Origin: a virus
Virus record (IMG/VR): IMGVR_UViG_3300038403_000005
Coordinates: 1-23,089 of that record
Length of the DNA: 23,089 nt
Direction: 5' to 3' (one strand)
A model generated the notes under the pieces. That model made no database searches. It saw only the letters and a list, made by a program, of their open reading frames with translations, and had not been told where the DNA came from. This document shows positions 1 to 7,824 of this stretch, piece by piece. Within the stretch, counting starts at the first letter, position 1. Every line of letters starts with the position of its first letter. The translations under genes were made by a program, and so were the position numbers.

Positions 1-981
1 CGTCAGCGCATGGGACCCGGATCGCGACACGTCAATCTGCGTGCCGGCGTCGATACTGGTTATCGCACCGCCGCTGTTTAGGTTAGGCGTCCAGCGAAAG
101 CCGCCATACTGGTCGTCGCCGTCGTACTCGCCGGTTAGATAAATCTCGTTGCCGGACGTACCTGACAGCTTTACGGTTGAGGCGCCCTCCGCCTCGCTGC
201 AATCGTCGTTGGTGCTGGCGATTTCAACCGCGCCCGTGGTGTCGGGCGAGACGTACAGCCATTCGTTCGCGTTTACGTCATGCGGGCCGAATGCGATGAC
301 GAGCTGACGCGTGCCGTCGCCATTGGTGACGAACTGGAACTGACGCTGTTCCGCTTCCTCGTATGTCCACCGCCACTCCACGTCGCGGAATCGGACGCCG
401 ACGCGGCGCGATGGCCGGTTGCCTGGCAGGACGCCAGAATCGATCCACTCGTAACCCTGCCCTTGGGCGATGGCGGTGAGCCCGTCGTTGATCCACAGAA
501 ACCTGACCCGCCCTGCAATCGGGGAGCGGAACCGGAAACCGAATTTCGACCGGCGGCGCTTGCCGGCCGTGATGCCGATCTGTAGGTCGTAGGGGGCGTT
601 GGGGAAGTCCAGGTACGCCGTCGCCTGGCCTTCCTCGGGGAAGTCTCTCGCCAGGTTACGGGTCGGCGCCCCGTGGTCTACGGTCTGCCAGTCCGTTCCG
701 GTCCAGCGCTGGACGAAGAACCGAGAGTCGGCGACCAGCGTCCGGCCAAGCGACCGGATGATCTGCTGACCGTTTGTAAACTCCACCTCGCCATTGGCGA
801 ACCGCAGGATGTTGGCGGCGCCGTCCCAGATGTACGGCTGCCACTCGCCCGCTGTATCCTGGATGTTCTCCTGACGTACCTCGCCGGTCCAGACGAATTG
901 GCCGGTCGGTAGACCGGTTACGTCGTCAATGACCTCGTAGGTTCGTCCGGTCTGCTCCCAACGAAGATGGCGCAATGCCAT
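1..981 (-). CDS. Phage tail/receptor-region structural protein, 3' end off the left edge
   Basis: An uninterrupted reading frame of 327 codons starts at ATG (981) and runs off the left edge without a stop, so the C-terminus is missing. The protein begins MALRHLRWEQTGRTYEV and is rich in Trp, Gly, Thr and short beta-type stretches (WTGTDWQTVDHGAPTRN, WINDGLTAIAQGQGYEWID, YVSPDTTGAVEIASTNDD). This is a composition typical of phage tail and fibre proteins. No transmembrane segment, enzyme motif or coiled coil is visible. It is the last gene of the virion operon in this window, after the internal virion proteins, where T7-like phages encode tail fibres. The preceding stop is 9 nt upstream and no strong Shine-Dalgarno sequence precedes the ATG, so translation may depend on coupling. 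That it is coding is clear from the length and overall codon pattern. The assignment as a tail or adhesin component is inference from composition and position. Confidence 0.8.
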   Translation of the reverse strand, partial: MALRHLRWEQTGRTYEVIDDVTGLPTGQFVWTGEVRQENIQDTAGEWQPYIWDGAANILRFANGEVEFTNGQQIIRSLGRTLVADSRFFVQRWTGTDWQTVDHGAPTRNLARDFPEEGQATAYLDFPNAPYDLQIGITAGKRRRSKFGFRFRSPIAGRVRFLWINDGLTAIAQGQGYEWIDSGVLPGNRPSRRVGVRFRDVEWRWTYEEAEQRQFQFVTNGDGTRQLVIAFGPHDVNANEWLYVSPDTTGAVEIASTNDDCSEAEGASTVKLSGTSGNEIYLTGEYDGDDQYGGFRWTPNLNSGGAITSIDAGTQIDVSRSGSHALT

Positions 982-990
982 GTCAATTGC

Positions 991-1164
991 TCATCTTGCT
1001 TCAAGTGCGCCCGGCGTTGGCGGGCTAGCTCGGCAATTTCCAGCAAGATCAACAGCCGCGAACCACTCACCGCACACAATTGGCGCAGACGTAGGTTCGG
1101 ACATGGCTGGCTCGCCACAGGCCGCCATCATGAGGATGCCCAGACACAACGTGACTCGCGTCAC
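991..1164 (-). CDS. Putative small lipoprotein (57 aa), low confidence
   Basis: A GTG-initiated frame starts one base after the stop of the upstream tail-fibre-like gene and ends 9 nt before the next gene. The N-terminus MTRVTLCLGILMMAAC looks like a short lipoprotein signal peptide: basic n-region, hydrophobic core, then Ala-Ala-Cys at residues 14-16, with Cys16 as the possible lipidated residue. The remaining 42 residues hold six prolines and two further cysteines. Small proline-containing lipoproteins in phages include outer-membrane spanins (Rz1 type) and superinfection-exclusion lipoproteins, but nothing here is specific enough to choose. Caveats: there is no clear ribosome-binding site, and another frame (918-1118) is also open over part of the stretch. 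It may be the only gene in this 180-nt gap, or the gap may be non-coding. Confidence 0.4.
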   Translation of the reverse strand: MTRVTLCLGILMMAACGEPAMSEPTSAPIVCGEWFAAVDLAGNCRASPPTPGALEAR

Positions 1165-1165
1165 G

Positions 1166-1603
1166 TCAGTCGAGCGTGAAGGACGTGCCCGTCGTGATCT
1201 GCGGAGTGACATTCTGCCCAATGTTGATGTTGGGAGAGAGCGTCCCAGACGCGATCAACGTTCCTCCAGTGGTCGCAGAGCTCAATCCCAGCCCCATGTG
1301 CGTGACGGTGCTGGTCGAGGTCGACGTGGCCTGTGGGAACGTGATGGCCGACACGGGCGAGGCGCTGCCGCTCGCCACGACCCAGCCGCCGGTGGTGCGG
1401 GCCACGGCAATACGTGTGTAGCCAGTGTACGCAGACTCGTTCGTCCCCTGCGTGCCGGTGTCACCGGGATCAGCCGTGTGCAGGCTGACCCAGATTGCGG
1501 TGCTGGGCGAGGAGGTGGTGTTAGCGGCGAGATTGGTGATCGCCGTGCCGTTCAGGATCAGTTGCAAGACCCCGGTTTCTAAGGTATCGGAAAAACCTGC
1601 CAT
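1166..1603 (-). CDS. Phage tail-fibre-like structural protein (145 aa)
   Basis: The protein begins MAGFSDTLETGVLQLILNG and carries VSLHTADPGDTGTQGTNESA around residues 39-58, followed by YTGYTRIAVART. This N-terminal helix plus the 'LHTADPGDTGT...Y..R.AV' pattern is recurrent in small phage structural proteins placed among tail genes. The rest is Thr/Ser/Gly-rich with beta character and no membrane segment. The start ATG follows an AGGAG sequence located in the last codons of the upstream coiled-coil gene, whose stop is 2 nt before the ATG, so the two are probably translationally coupled. The role is inferred to be a small tail or fibre-associated virion protein. It may be a separate fibre domain acting together with the larger downstream protein at the left edge. 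Confidence 0.75.
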   Translation of the reverse strand: MAGFSDTLETGVLQLILNGTAITNLAANTTSSPSTAIWVSLHTADPGDTGTQGTNESAYTGYTRIAVARTTGGWVVASGSASPVSAITFPQATSTSTSTVTHMGLGLSSATTGGTLIASGTLSPNINIGQNVTPQITTGTSFTLD

Positions 1604-1605
1604 GT

Positions 1606-2160
1606 TCAGTCTCCTGGAGTGAGTGTGACTTCACGGATCGTCCCGTCCCCATTTCGGACGGGCACCGCGCGGAACGATGGAATCGTTACCTGCGGCTTCA
1701 TCACCTTGCTTTTCTCTTCCAGTCTTTTGGTCAGTTCCAATACTCTTCCTTCCGATACGGACAGTTTCTTTTCCAGTTCGTGGGTCAGATTCTTCTCCAT
1801 GGCCGAAAGCGTGCGGGCATCATCCTTCGCGCGCAACAAGGCGCTGCGGGTCGATGCCAGTTCGTCCTCAAGCTTGCGGACCGTGGCCTGCATATCTGAC
1901 AGGCGGGACTGCAATTGGCCCAATTTCTGCTCGTTGGCTGTATGGCGTTCGAGCACGGCCTTCATCTCGGCGGCGATCTCCTCGGCCTTCCTCTCCGCCT
2001 GCGCCGTGGCATCCTTGGCTTTGGCAATTTCACGTTCCGCCTCGTTTCTAGCACGTGTCGTCGCCTCGCTGATCTCAGCGATCAACTGTTGCGCCGAGAA
2101 CGTATCATGCGCCTCTGATGCGCCTGCCAGTTCCTCCAGCAAGGACAGTCTGCTTTTCAT
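1606..2160 (-). CDS. Coiled-coil protein of the tail region (184 aa)
   Basis: Residues from about 20 to 150 are almost wholly charged heptad-like sequence rich in Glu, Lys, Ala and Leu (for example AEREIAKAKDATAQAERKAE and TRLSMDQ-like heptads), predicting a long coiled coil. The C-terminal 30 residues (beginning near KVMKPQVTIPSF) are non-coiled and end TLTPGD. There is no signal peptide or membrane segment. The start ATG overlaps the stop of a 25-codon ORF as ATGA, and the next gene starts 2 nt after its stop. Its place between the large internal virion protein and a fibre-like protein suggests a tail-fibre assembly factor, a fibre stalk or a virion accessory protein. None of these is proven, because coiled coils of this kind give little family information. 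Confidence 0.7.
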   Translation of the reverse strand: MKSRLSLLEELAGASEAHDTFSAQQLIAEISEATTRARNEAEREIAKAKDATAQAERKAEEIAAEMKAVLERHTANEQKLGQLQSRLSDMQATVRKLEDELASTRSALLRAKDDARTLSAMEKNLTHELEKKLSVSEGRVLELTKRLEEKSKVMKPQVTIPSFRAVPVRNGDGTIREVTLTPGD

Positions 2161-2234
2161 GGTAAGGCCCGAAGGACGCGCCAGCCGCGGCCCGAGGAGG
2201 AGTAGACGTTGAACCAGCGGCCCTCCGGACTCAT
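2157..2234 (-). CDS. 25-residue ORF coupled at both ends
   Basis: This very short frame starts with ATG overlapping the stop of the 1093-residue internal virion protein (ATGA) and ends with TGA overlapping the start of the coiled-coil gene (again ATGA). It encodes MSPEGRWFNVYSSSGRGWRV followed by LRALP. It exactly fills the 70-nt gap between its neighbours. Such an exact double overlap is what a translationally coupled phage gene looks like, and the aromatic/basic sequence is not low complexity. It could instead be a pure coupling peptide that lets ribosomes pass the gap. Function unknown. Confidence 0.5.
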   Translation of the reverse strand: MSPEGRWFNVYSSSGRGWRVLRALP

Positions 2235-5200
2235 TGCACGACCGGCATCTTCAATGCCGCCTCGCGATCTTTCATGATCTGCCAGTGCGATTGGAAGTCC
2301 GAGAACAACGGATCTTCCAATATCTTCTGCTGGGCCAGTTGTCGGTATTGACCGATCCAGGTCTGGACGAACGACAACTTGGCTTCGTCCGACAGGATGT
2401 TGTAGACATTGCTCATGGGATGCTTGCCGGAAACGACTGTGTCGAGAAAGTCTTTCGCCCCCATGTTCCAGGCCGGATGTTTTAGGTCATTCCCCGCCAT
2501 TCTCACGTAGGCGTCATAGACTTCCGGCCAATCGCTGAGGTTGACCTGCACACCACCGAAACTCGTCTTCTTCCGGATCCGTACTGGCAACGCGCCGTCA
2601 CCGCGCGTCGGGCTGTCGGCGAGCCTCAGAAGCTCGGTGTCGATCGGAGTCGGTTTGATGGTCCTCGCCGTTGCCGGGGAGAAAAAGTCATAAGTCTTCC
2701 CCAGTCCGCTCTCCGATCTGATCTCCCTTCCCCACAGGTCGCGCCGCGGCGTGAGCGAATCGGACAGGCCCGCGAGCCTGGCTTGCACGGCGTCGAACAG
2801 TGAATTCGTCTCCCTCACCGTCGGGTCAATGGCCCGCTCGATGCCGCCGGCCAGAGCCGTGAACGGCAAAAACGAGGAGCCGAGGTTCTGGATGTACCGC
2901 TCAGAGTATCGTGTCGGGTCCTGCATCATGTTGACGAACTCGGCCATGCCGCGCAGGTAAGTCTTGTTGATCGTGACCTGCGAGATTGCCGCGATTCCCA
3001 TGGCCATGACCTCCTGCATTTTGTCGATTTCATCTTCCTGCATCTCCCCGTGGCGGATTGTATCGGCAATATCCGCCGCGAGCCCGAGGGACATGCCAAG
3101 CGGGTCGGTGCGGTTGTAAGAGATCCACTTGTCTCCGACCTTTACTGCGTATGGTAGCCACTCCTGACGGATATTGGCGTCTCTTTCTCCAGGATCCTTT
3201 GGTCCCCTGCCACTGATCAATTTGCTATCGGCATAGTCGAGGGCCGTCGCCATGACCGCCGTGCCAGTTGCCATTCGTGCAATGGCGAGATCGGCGCGCG
3301 CGCCACCGGCCGCAATATCGGCCCGCCACTGCCCGACCAGGGGCGCAAATGGGCTGCGCTCGAATCCATAGCGGGCAATGTTCACCGGGGTCCGGACGAA
3401 CGGCAAAATGTATGGCATGGGATTCAACGGTGACTCCCCGCCTCTCAGATTCATTACGGCCCGCCCAAAACGGCCAACCTGGCTGTTGAAGGTCTGGTAA
3501 AGGGCCTGGTCGGCGGCGGCGATGCGGATCGAATCCGATGGGTCCGCAACGATCTGCGCCGCACGTTGTGCGAGATCATCTCCACGAAACCCTTCCGAGA
3601 AAGCCTGACGAACCGATTGCGCATGCAGTTCAGCGCGATACCCGATGGTCTTGAAGTATTCGTCCTCAGCGCCAAGCAGTCTGCCGGGAACGCGAAACGC
3701 TTTCCCGAGAAAATCAACCGACCCGCCGAGAGCTCCGGTTTCGTCCAGGTTGAAATTCCTAGCAGACAATGCGCCCTGTCTCGGCAGGTCTATCTTGTTG
3801 AGCGACAGCCCGGTTTCGCCGGTCTTGATGGCTCGCCACGCCAGCCGAAAGGCGTCCTTCTGAGCTTCGGTATAGCCATAGGTCATCGCTGCCGCTTCCC
3901 CTGGCGCTACACCACCGCCAGTCACACCGGAGATGATCTCTGCCGCCTTCCTCTCGTAGATTTGCTGCAATGCCACCAGAGTATTGGAGCTCGTGTTGAC
4001 CACATGAGTCGTAGGAAGCGACAAGAGTCCGTTAACCCATACTTCCTGGATGGCGTCCATCGTCTTGGCAAACGCACCACGTTCCGCGAACGTACGGATC
4101 GCCTGCTGGCTTGCGCCAGAATCCGCTAGGATGGCAAGTCGTGCCGCCATGCCCCTCGACACCTCCTGGCCTCCAGAAGCATCCAGCATGATTTGCAAGG
4201 CCCTGGCTTTTTCCACACCGGAACCGGCAGGAATCGCCCAGGCATTCAACGCCCTTGCGGTTTCCGTTCTGGCGGCAATGACCTCCGATTGAACTGCATG
4301 GTGTACAGCGAGCATTTTTCTGAAGTTGAACTGGTCGATCGCTCCGGCATTGGGAGCAGCAGCCTTCTTCGCCGTCTCCAGAAGCTTTTCTCCGGAAGCC
4401 GCCCAAATCTTCCGGGCGGCCAACGCGGTCTCCGCGTTGAGCGGCTCTCCCTGACGGCGTTGCAGGAGATCCTTCAGTGTGAAACCCATGTCGTTGGCCA
4501 GCCGCTCCGTTTCAGCGTGGCTCTGGACGCCGCGGGCGCTTTTAGCTAATGACGTTTTGAACGCATTGGCGACGTCTCCCATGAGTGTTTTGACGTCGTC
4601 TTCCCCATTGATCTTGGAAAAGTTCACGTAGACATCCGGACCATAGGTGCCGGACGCCTCGGTGAGGCCTTTGGCGGTTGGAGAGCCGGCCGTTTCCTTG
4701 GCCGCCTTCTCGAGCTTGCGCGACACCGTGAACAGCGGATCGGATGACTTTCCCAGCGGCCGGAATGCTTCGTCCGTCAGTTCGCCGTAGGTCTCCTTGA
4801 GCAACGCCGCTTCGCTTTTCTGTGCGGCCCTCAGCCGCATGGACGAGCGCAGAAACCTCGCCCCTTTCACGACGCCTTCGGTCATGAGACCAAGGCCAGC
4901 CCCTTCCAGTGAATTCTTGAAGCGCGCCTCCATGTCGGAGTCTTCCGGGCTCGACGCCATGTAGTCGGTCAGGATGTTCTTGGGTAGTCCGAGCTCGTTC
5001 CACAGATCGGCGAGCCTGCCCTGATGTGGGTCTTTCGTCACGAAATCGGACACCGCACCGGCCACGATGGAAGCGCCCGCGCCGGTGATATTCGCCCCCT
5101 CCAGCATGCGCAGGCCGGGGATGAAGCCGGTCAGAAACTGGCTGTAGGACCTTGCGATCCGTCCCCATCCGGTCTTGGGCGCGCTGACCGGGTCCCATCT

Positions 5201-5512
5201 CAGATCGACGACCTTTTCGTTGAACCAGTCGTCGAGTTCCTTCGCATACGGGATCACTTCCTTGACCAACTTGCCGGCATTGTCCACGGCGTCGGCGACA
5301 CCGCCAACCATCTGGCGTGGGGTCTCGGCAAAGCCGCGGATCACCTGTCCGACCACGGACGGCTTCCACTTCCCCGGCTTCTCCTCTTTCTTCGGCTCGC
5401 GCTGCGCCAGCCACTGTTCCATCTCGCGCGCTGCGTCGGACTCGTACTGGTAGCTACGCTGCGCCACGTAGTCGCCTGCGATGTCCTGAGATTCTGTTAG
5501 CTCATTGGCCAC
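2231..5512 (-). CDS. Large internal virion / DNA-ejection protein, T7 gp16-like position (1093 aa)
   Basis: This is the largest gene in the window, starting at GTG (5512) after the sequence GGAGAAGG and overlapping the upstream gene by 11 nt. Its size and place (after two helical internal proteins, before the fibre genes) match internal virion protein D (gp16, 1318 aa) of T7-like phages, part of the complex ejected to form the channel for DNA entry. The sequence is mostly helical, with amphipathic and hydrophobic stretches (for example GANITGAGASIVAGAVSDFV near residue 140 and MATGTAVMATALDYADS near residue 715) that could contact membrane. I see no lytic-transglycosylase motif, whereas T7 gp16 has such a domain at its N-terminus, so peptidoglycan cleavage is probably supplied elsewhere. 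The identification rests on size, order and character rather than a signature motif. Confidence 0.75.
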   Translation of the reverse strand: MANELTESQDIAGDYVAQRSYQYESDAAREMEQWLAQREPKKEEKPGKWKPSVVGQVIRGFAETPRQMVGGVADAVDNAGKLVKEVIPYAKELDDWFNEKVVDLRWDPVSAPKTGWGRIARSYSQFLTGFIPGLRMLEGANITGAGASIVAGAVSDFVTKDPHQGRLADLWNELGLPKNILTDYMASSPEDSDMEARFKNSLEGAGLGLMTEGVVKGARFLRSSMRLRAAQKSEAALLKETYGELTDEAFRPLGKSSDPLFTVSRKLEKAAKETAGSPTAKGLTEASGTYGPDVYVNFSKINGEDDVKTLMGDVANAFKTSLAKSARGVQSHAETERLANDMGFTLKDLLQRRQGEPLNAETALAARKIWAASGEKLLETAKKAAAPNAGAIDQFNFRKMLAVHHAVQSEVIAARTETARALNAWAIPAGSGVEKARALQIMLDASGGQEVSRGMAARLAILADSGASQQAIRTFAERGAFAKTMDAIQEVWVNGLLSLPTTHVVNTSSNTLVALQQIYERKAAEIISGVTGGGVAPGEAAAMTYGYTEAQKDAFRLAWRAIKTGETGLSLNKIDLPRQGALSARNFNLDETGALGGSVDFLGKAFRVPGRLLGAEDEYFKTIGYRAELHAQSVRQAFSEGFRGDDLAQRAAQIVADPSDSIRIAAADQALYQTFNSQVGRFGRAVMNLRGGESPLNPMPYILPFVRTPVNIARYGFERSPFAPLVGQWRADIAAGGARADLAIARMATGTAVMATALDYADSKLISGRGPKDPGERDANIRQEWLPYAVKVGDKWISYNRTDPLGMSLGLAADIADTIRHGEMQEDEIDKMQEVMAMGIAAISQVTINKTYLRGMAEFVNMMQDPTRYSERYIQNLGSSFLPFTALAGGIERAIDPTVRETNSLFDAVQARLAGLSDSLTPRRDLWGREIRSESGLGKTYDFFSPATARTIKPTPIDTELLRLADSPTRGDGALPVRIRKKTSFGGVQVNLSDWPEVYDAYVRMAGNDLKHPAWNMGAKDFLDTVVSGKHPMSNVYNILSDEAKLSFVQTWIGQYRQLAQQKILEDPLFSDFQSHWQIMKDREAALKMPVVQ

Positions 5513-6977
5513 TGGCCTTCTCCGCCATGCGTCTTGCTGCGTTCAGTTCTGCCAGTTTCTTGCGGTACTCGTCCTCGCTGATCCGATTGGCCTGCTTGTC
5601 CTCGCCGAGCTTGCGGGCCTGCGCGGCCAGGGCATCTATGACCGACGCCGGGTCGTCCTCTTTCGCTCCGGGGGCCGTCTTTCTCGCGAGGTCGGCCATG
5701 TTGATGAGCGAATATTTCTTCACGACTTCATCGGCCTTCTTGCGCAGGTCTTCATCCGTGCGCTTTCCGGAGACGACGTAATCGTCGTATTCCTGTAGGG
5801 CCAATCCCTGGCGGGCATAGGGCGCCGGATCCGTTGCCATCGGCGGGGGACGGAGCATTAGCATGACGCGTTCTTTCTCCCGTTCATACGGAGGCTTGGG
5901 CCCCTTGGAGCGGGCCGACGTCAGCACGCTTTTCATCGTCGTGTTGCTGATCTGGTTCGCCTCGCGGTAATGGAACGCCAGCCGTTCGGCTTCCTGCGGA
6001 TCGCTCCCAAGCTTGTCCATCAGGTCCGTGAAAGCCCGCGGATCATCCTCTTCCGGTCCGGCGCGGAATGTCTTGAGCAGCATGCGGTACTCGGTGGGCG
6101 ACACATAGGGCCGCACATGCTCGACGAACGACCGGTCGAGCGTCCCCTTGTCGGATCGGCTCCACGCCTCAGACAGGAGTTGGTCGCCGAGTTGCTTGCG
6201 GACCTTCTCCTGCGTGGCGCGGTCCGATTCGGCCCGGCGATAGGCCGTGTCGACCAGCCTTTCGCGCTGGAGCGGATCGATGTGCGGAGCGTACTCGCTG
6301 TCAAGCATCAGCCGGTCGCCAGTCGCAGTCGGGTCGGCCCGCATGTCCTCGAGCACTGTGTATTGGTCGATCCGCCCGGAGAACTGCCTCTCCCGCTTCG
6401 CCCCGTCCTCCGCGCTGATCCACCGTCCCGTCACCATGCCAGCGATTGACAGACGGGCATGGTTCACCACGGCTTCCCGCTCGATCTGGCTTTTCGCCTG
6501 CGCGGCCGATCTGGCATAGATATCCAGGCTGTCGTCCAGGTTCGCCACACGAAAGTCTTGCTCCTTCCTGACCGAATCCTTGAGTACGTTGAGGCTCTTG
6601 ACCTGCGCCAACTTGCCGAACTCGCTGCGGAACGACTGCTTGACGATGTCATCGTCGATCTGCGTCTCGTACTTGTCGAAGATGCCCTTGACGTCCTCCT
6701 GAAACCGCTTCGGCGACGTCTTGAAGTCCGAGTCCCGCTGGTACTGCAATTCCAGCAACGAAATGTCGTTGGTCGCGCCGCCCAGCATTTCCGTCAGTTG
6801 CCCGACACGCCTGGACTTCGTGATTTGCTCGTCGATTTGGAACATCGCGTCGCCGACGTTTGCGATCGCTCCCCCGAGGCGTGACACGGAACGACCTACG
6901 TCTCCGGCCTCGACCGGGACAATCCGGGTCGACGGCTGCGGAACCGGACGTTCCTGAACTGATGGGAGTTTCGGCAT
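5502..6977 (-). CDS. Internal virion protein C-like, T7 gp15 position (491 aa)
   Basis: A highly charged, almost entirely alpha-helical protein, beginning MPKLPSVQERPVPQPSTRIV and rich in Glu, Lys, Arg and Gln, with no membrane segment. In T7-like gene order the gene after gp14 and before gp16 encodes gp15, the helical core protein that forms the periplasmic conduit during DNA ejection. The protein here is shorter than T7 gp15 (747 aa). I chose the ATG at 6977 because it overlaps the previous stop as TAATG. An upstream in-frame codon at 7004 would overlap the previous gene by 28 nt without need. It ends 11 nt inside the next gene, supporting coupled synthesis. Function is inferred from position, size order and helical character. 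Confidence 0.75.
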   Translation of the reverse strand: MPKLPSVQERPVPQPSTRIVPVEAGDVGRSVSRLGGAIANVGDAMFQIDEQITKSRRVGQLTEMLGGATNDISLLELQYQRDSDFKTSPKRFQEDVKGIFDKYETQIDDDIVKQSFRSEFGKLAQVKSLNVLKDSVRKEQDFRVANLDDSLDIYARSAAQAKSQIEREAVVNHARLSIAGMVTGRWISAEDGAKRERQFSGRIDQYTVLEDMRADPTATGDRLMLDSEYAPHIDPLQRERLVDTAYRRAESDRATQEKVRKQLGDQLLSEAWSRSDKGTLDRSFVEHVRPYVSPTEYRMLLKTFRAGPEEDDPRAFTDLMDKLGSDPQEAERLAFHYREANQISNTTMKSVLTSARSKGPKPPYEREKERVMLMLRPPPMATDPAPYARQGLALQEYDDYVVSGKRTDEDLRKKADEVVKKYSLINMADLARKTAPGAKEDDPASVIDALAAQARKLGEDKQANRISEDEYRKKLAELNAARRMAEKASGQ

Positions 6978-7495
6978 TACGGCATTTCCATGCCGAAGAC
7001 CCACGGGAAGGTCTGCTGCTGGGGAGCCGGAGGCGGCGGCGTGTACATCCTTGACCCGATCGAGCCCGCACCCATTAGGGCCGTGGAAAGTGCCCCCATA
7101 TACCCGGCACGCCTCGCCAGCTTGCCCTGGTAGCGTCGGATGCCGGCCCCGTACTCCAGGCCCCTAGCGCCCGATTCGCCCTCGTAGAGGGCCACCGCAT
7201 GTCGGTATGCGCCCTCTTTGGCAAGGTCCGAGACAATATCGACCACGGTCGGTCCGCCGGATCCGCTCTTCGCGGCCAGAGCCTGTGCCCGAGACTCGGC
7301 CAGTCTCCCCTGCCTCGTCTCCTCCATGGCCTTGCGCTGGGACGCCGCCCGCACCGACAGGGCACGCTGCTCCATCTGCGAGGCTTCAGCACCGGCCGCC
7401 TTAGCCTCCGCTCTTCCCTGCTGGATCTGTCCGTAGGCACCGACTGCCGTTCCAGCCGCCACAAGTGCCGGCCACGCCGCCGCTAGTGCTGCCAT
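6977..7495 (-). CDS. Internal virion protein B-like, T7 gp14 position (172 aa)
   Basis: The protein starts MAALAAAWPALVAAGTAVGA, a hydrophobic Ala/Gly-rich N-terminal helix. A helical Ala/Gln/Glu/Arg-rich middle follows (IQQGRAEAKAAGAEASQMEQ, about residues 24-43), then a second Gly/Ala-rich segment (YMGALSTALMGAGSIGS, around residue 135) and a proline/glutamine tail. This plan is seen in many podovirus gp14-type internal virion proteins, which insert in the outer membrane during ejection. T7 gp14 is 196 aa. The ATG at 7495 has a strong GGAGGGG ribosome-binding site. A much longer frame to 7741 exists but lies inside the acetyltransferase-like gene. It overlaps the upstream gene by 13 nt and the next gene by 1 nt (TAATG). 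Confidence 0.8.
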   Translation of the reverse strand: MAALAAAWPALVAAGTAVGAYGQIQQGRAEAKAAGAEASQMEQRALSVRAASQRKAMEETRQGRLAESRAQALAAKSGSGGPTVVDIVSDLAKEGAYRHAVALYEGESGARGLEYGAGIRRYQGKLARRAGYMGALSTALMGAGSIGSRMYTPPPPAPQQQTFPWVFGMEMP

Positions 7496-7824
7496 ATATA
7501 GACCCCTCCGTTGTTCTCGAAACCGAGGTATTCCAGAAACCGTGCCGAACAGTCGTTCTCGGCGTAGGCATGGACCGGCAGACCGTTGGCGAGCCCCAAC
7601 ACCCGCTTTGCCAGCCGCACGATCAGAAACTTGTGCGCCTGCTTGTTCTGATCCGCAGACGTGTCGGAAAACAGGATAAACCGACCGTGGTCGAGATGAA
7701 CACCGGCCACGGCCACGACGCGCTCGCCGTCCATGACGCAAAAGGACCGCTGCGTTTTCGGGACCGACCCGTAAAACCGGCGCAGCAGTTCGGCCGTTGA
7801 TGGCCTGATCTCAAGACTTTCCAT
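7483..7824 (-). CDS. GNAT-like acetyltransferase-fold protein, T7 gp13 position (113 aa)
   Basis: The start ATG (7824) follows GGAG by 4 nt and lies 14 nt inside the end of the tail tubular protein B gene. The pattern is GNAT-like: a strand pair around CVMDGERVVAVAGVHLDHGR, a helix in the middle, then HAYAENDCSARFLEYLGFEN near the C-terminus, which resembles the GNAT motif 'N..A..FYE.LGF'. It is short for a full GNAT enzyme and the acetyl-CoA pyrophosphate loop (Q/RxxGxG/A) is not obvious, so catalysis is doubtful. In T7 the gene between gp12 and gp14 is gp13, a small internal virion protein (138 aa). I infer that this gene holds the equivalent place, perhaps as a virion-assembly protein built on a GNAT fold. 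Confidence 0.7.
   Translation of the reverse strand: MESLEIRPSTAELLRRFYGSVPKTQRSFCVMDGERVVAVAGVHLDHGRFILFSDTSADQNKQAHKFLIVRLAKRVLGLANGLPVHAYAENDCSARFLEYLGFENNGGVYIWQH

Noticed and set aside
918-1118. Minus-strand ORF of 66 codons (contains RLLILLEIAELARQRRAHLK)
   Set aside because: It starts at GTG without a ribosome-binding site and runs 64 nt into the large left-edge gene. The helical stretch is suggestive, but the overlap is longer than any accepted pair here.
980-1582. Plus-strand ORF of 200 codons
   Set aside because: Arg/Gly-rich antisense shadow of the fibre-like gene. No convincing ribosome-binding site or family-like sequence.
4542-5414. Minus-strand ORF of 290 codons inside the gp16-like gene
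   Set aside because: Arg/Gly-rich out-of-frame translation of a well-supported gene on the same strand, typical of GC-rich shadow frames.
7496-7741. Upstream extension of the gp14-like gene
   Set aside because: It would lie wholly within the GNAT-like gene in another frame and skip the strong GGAGGGG-preceded ATG at 7495. The extension is Arg-rich shadow sequence.
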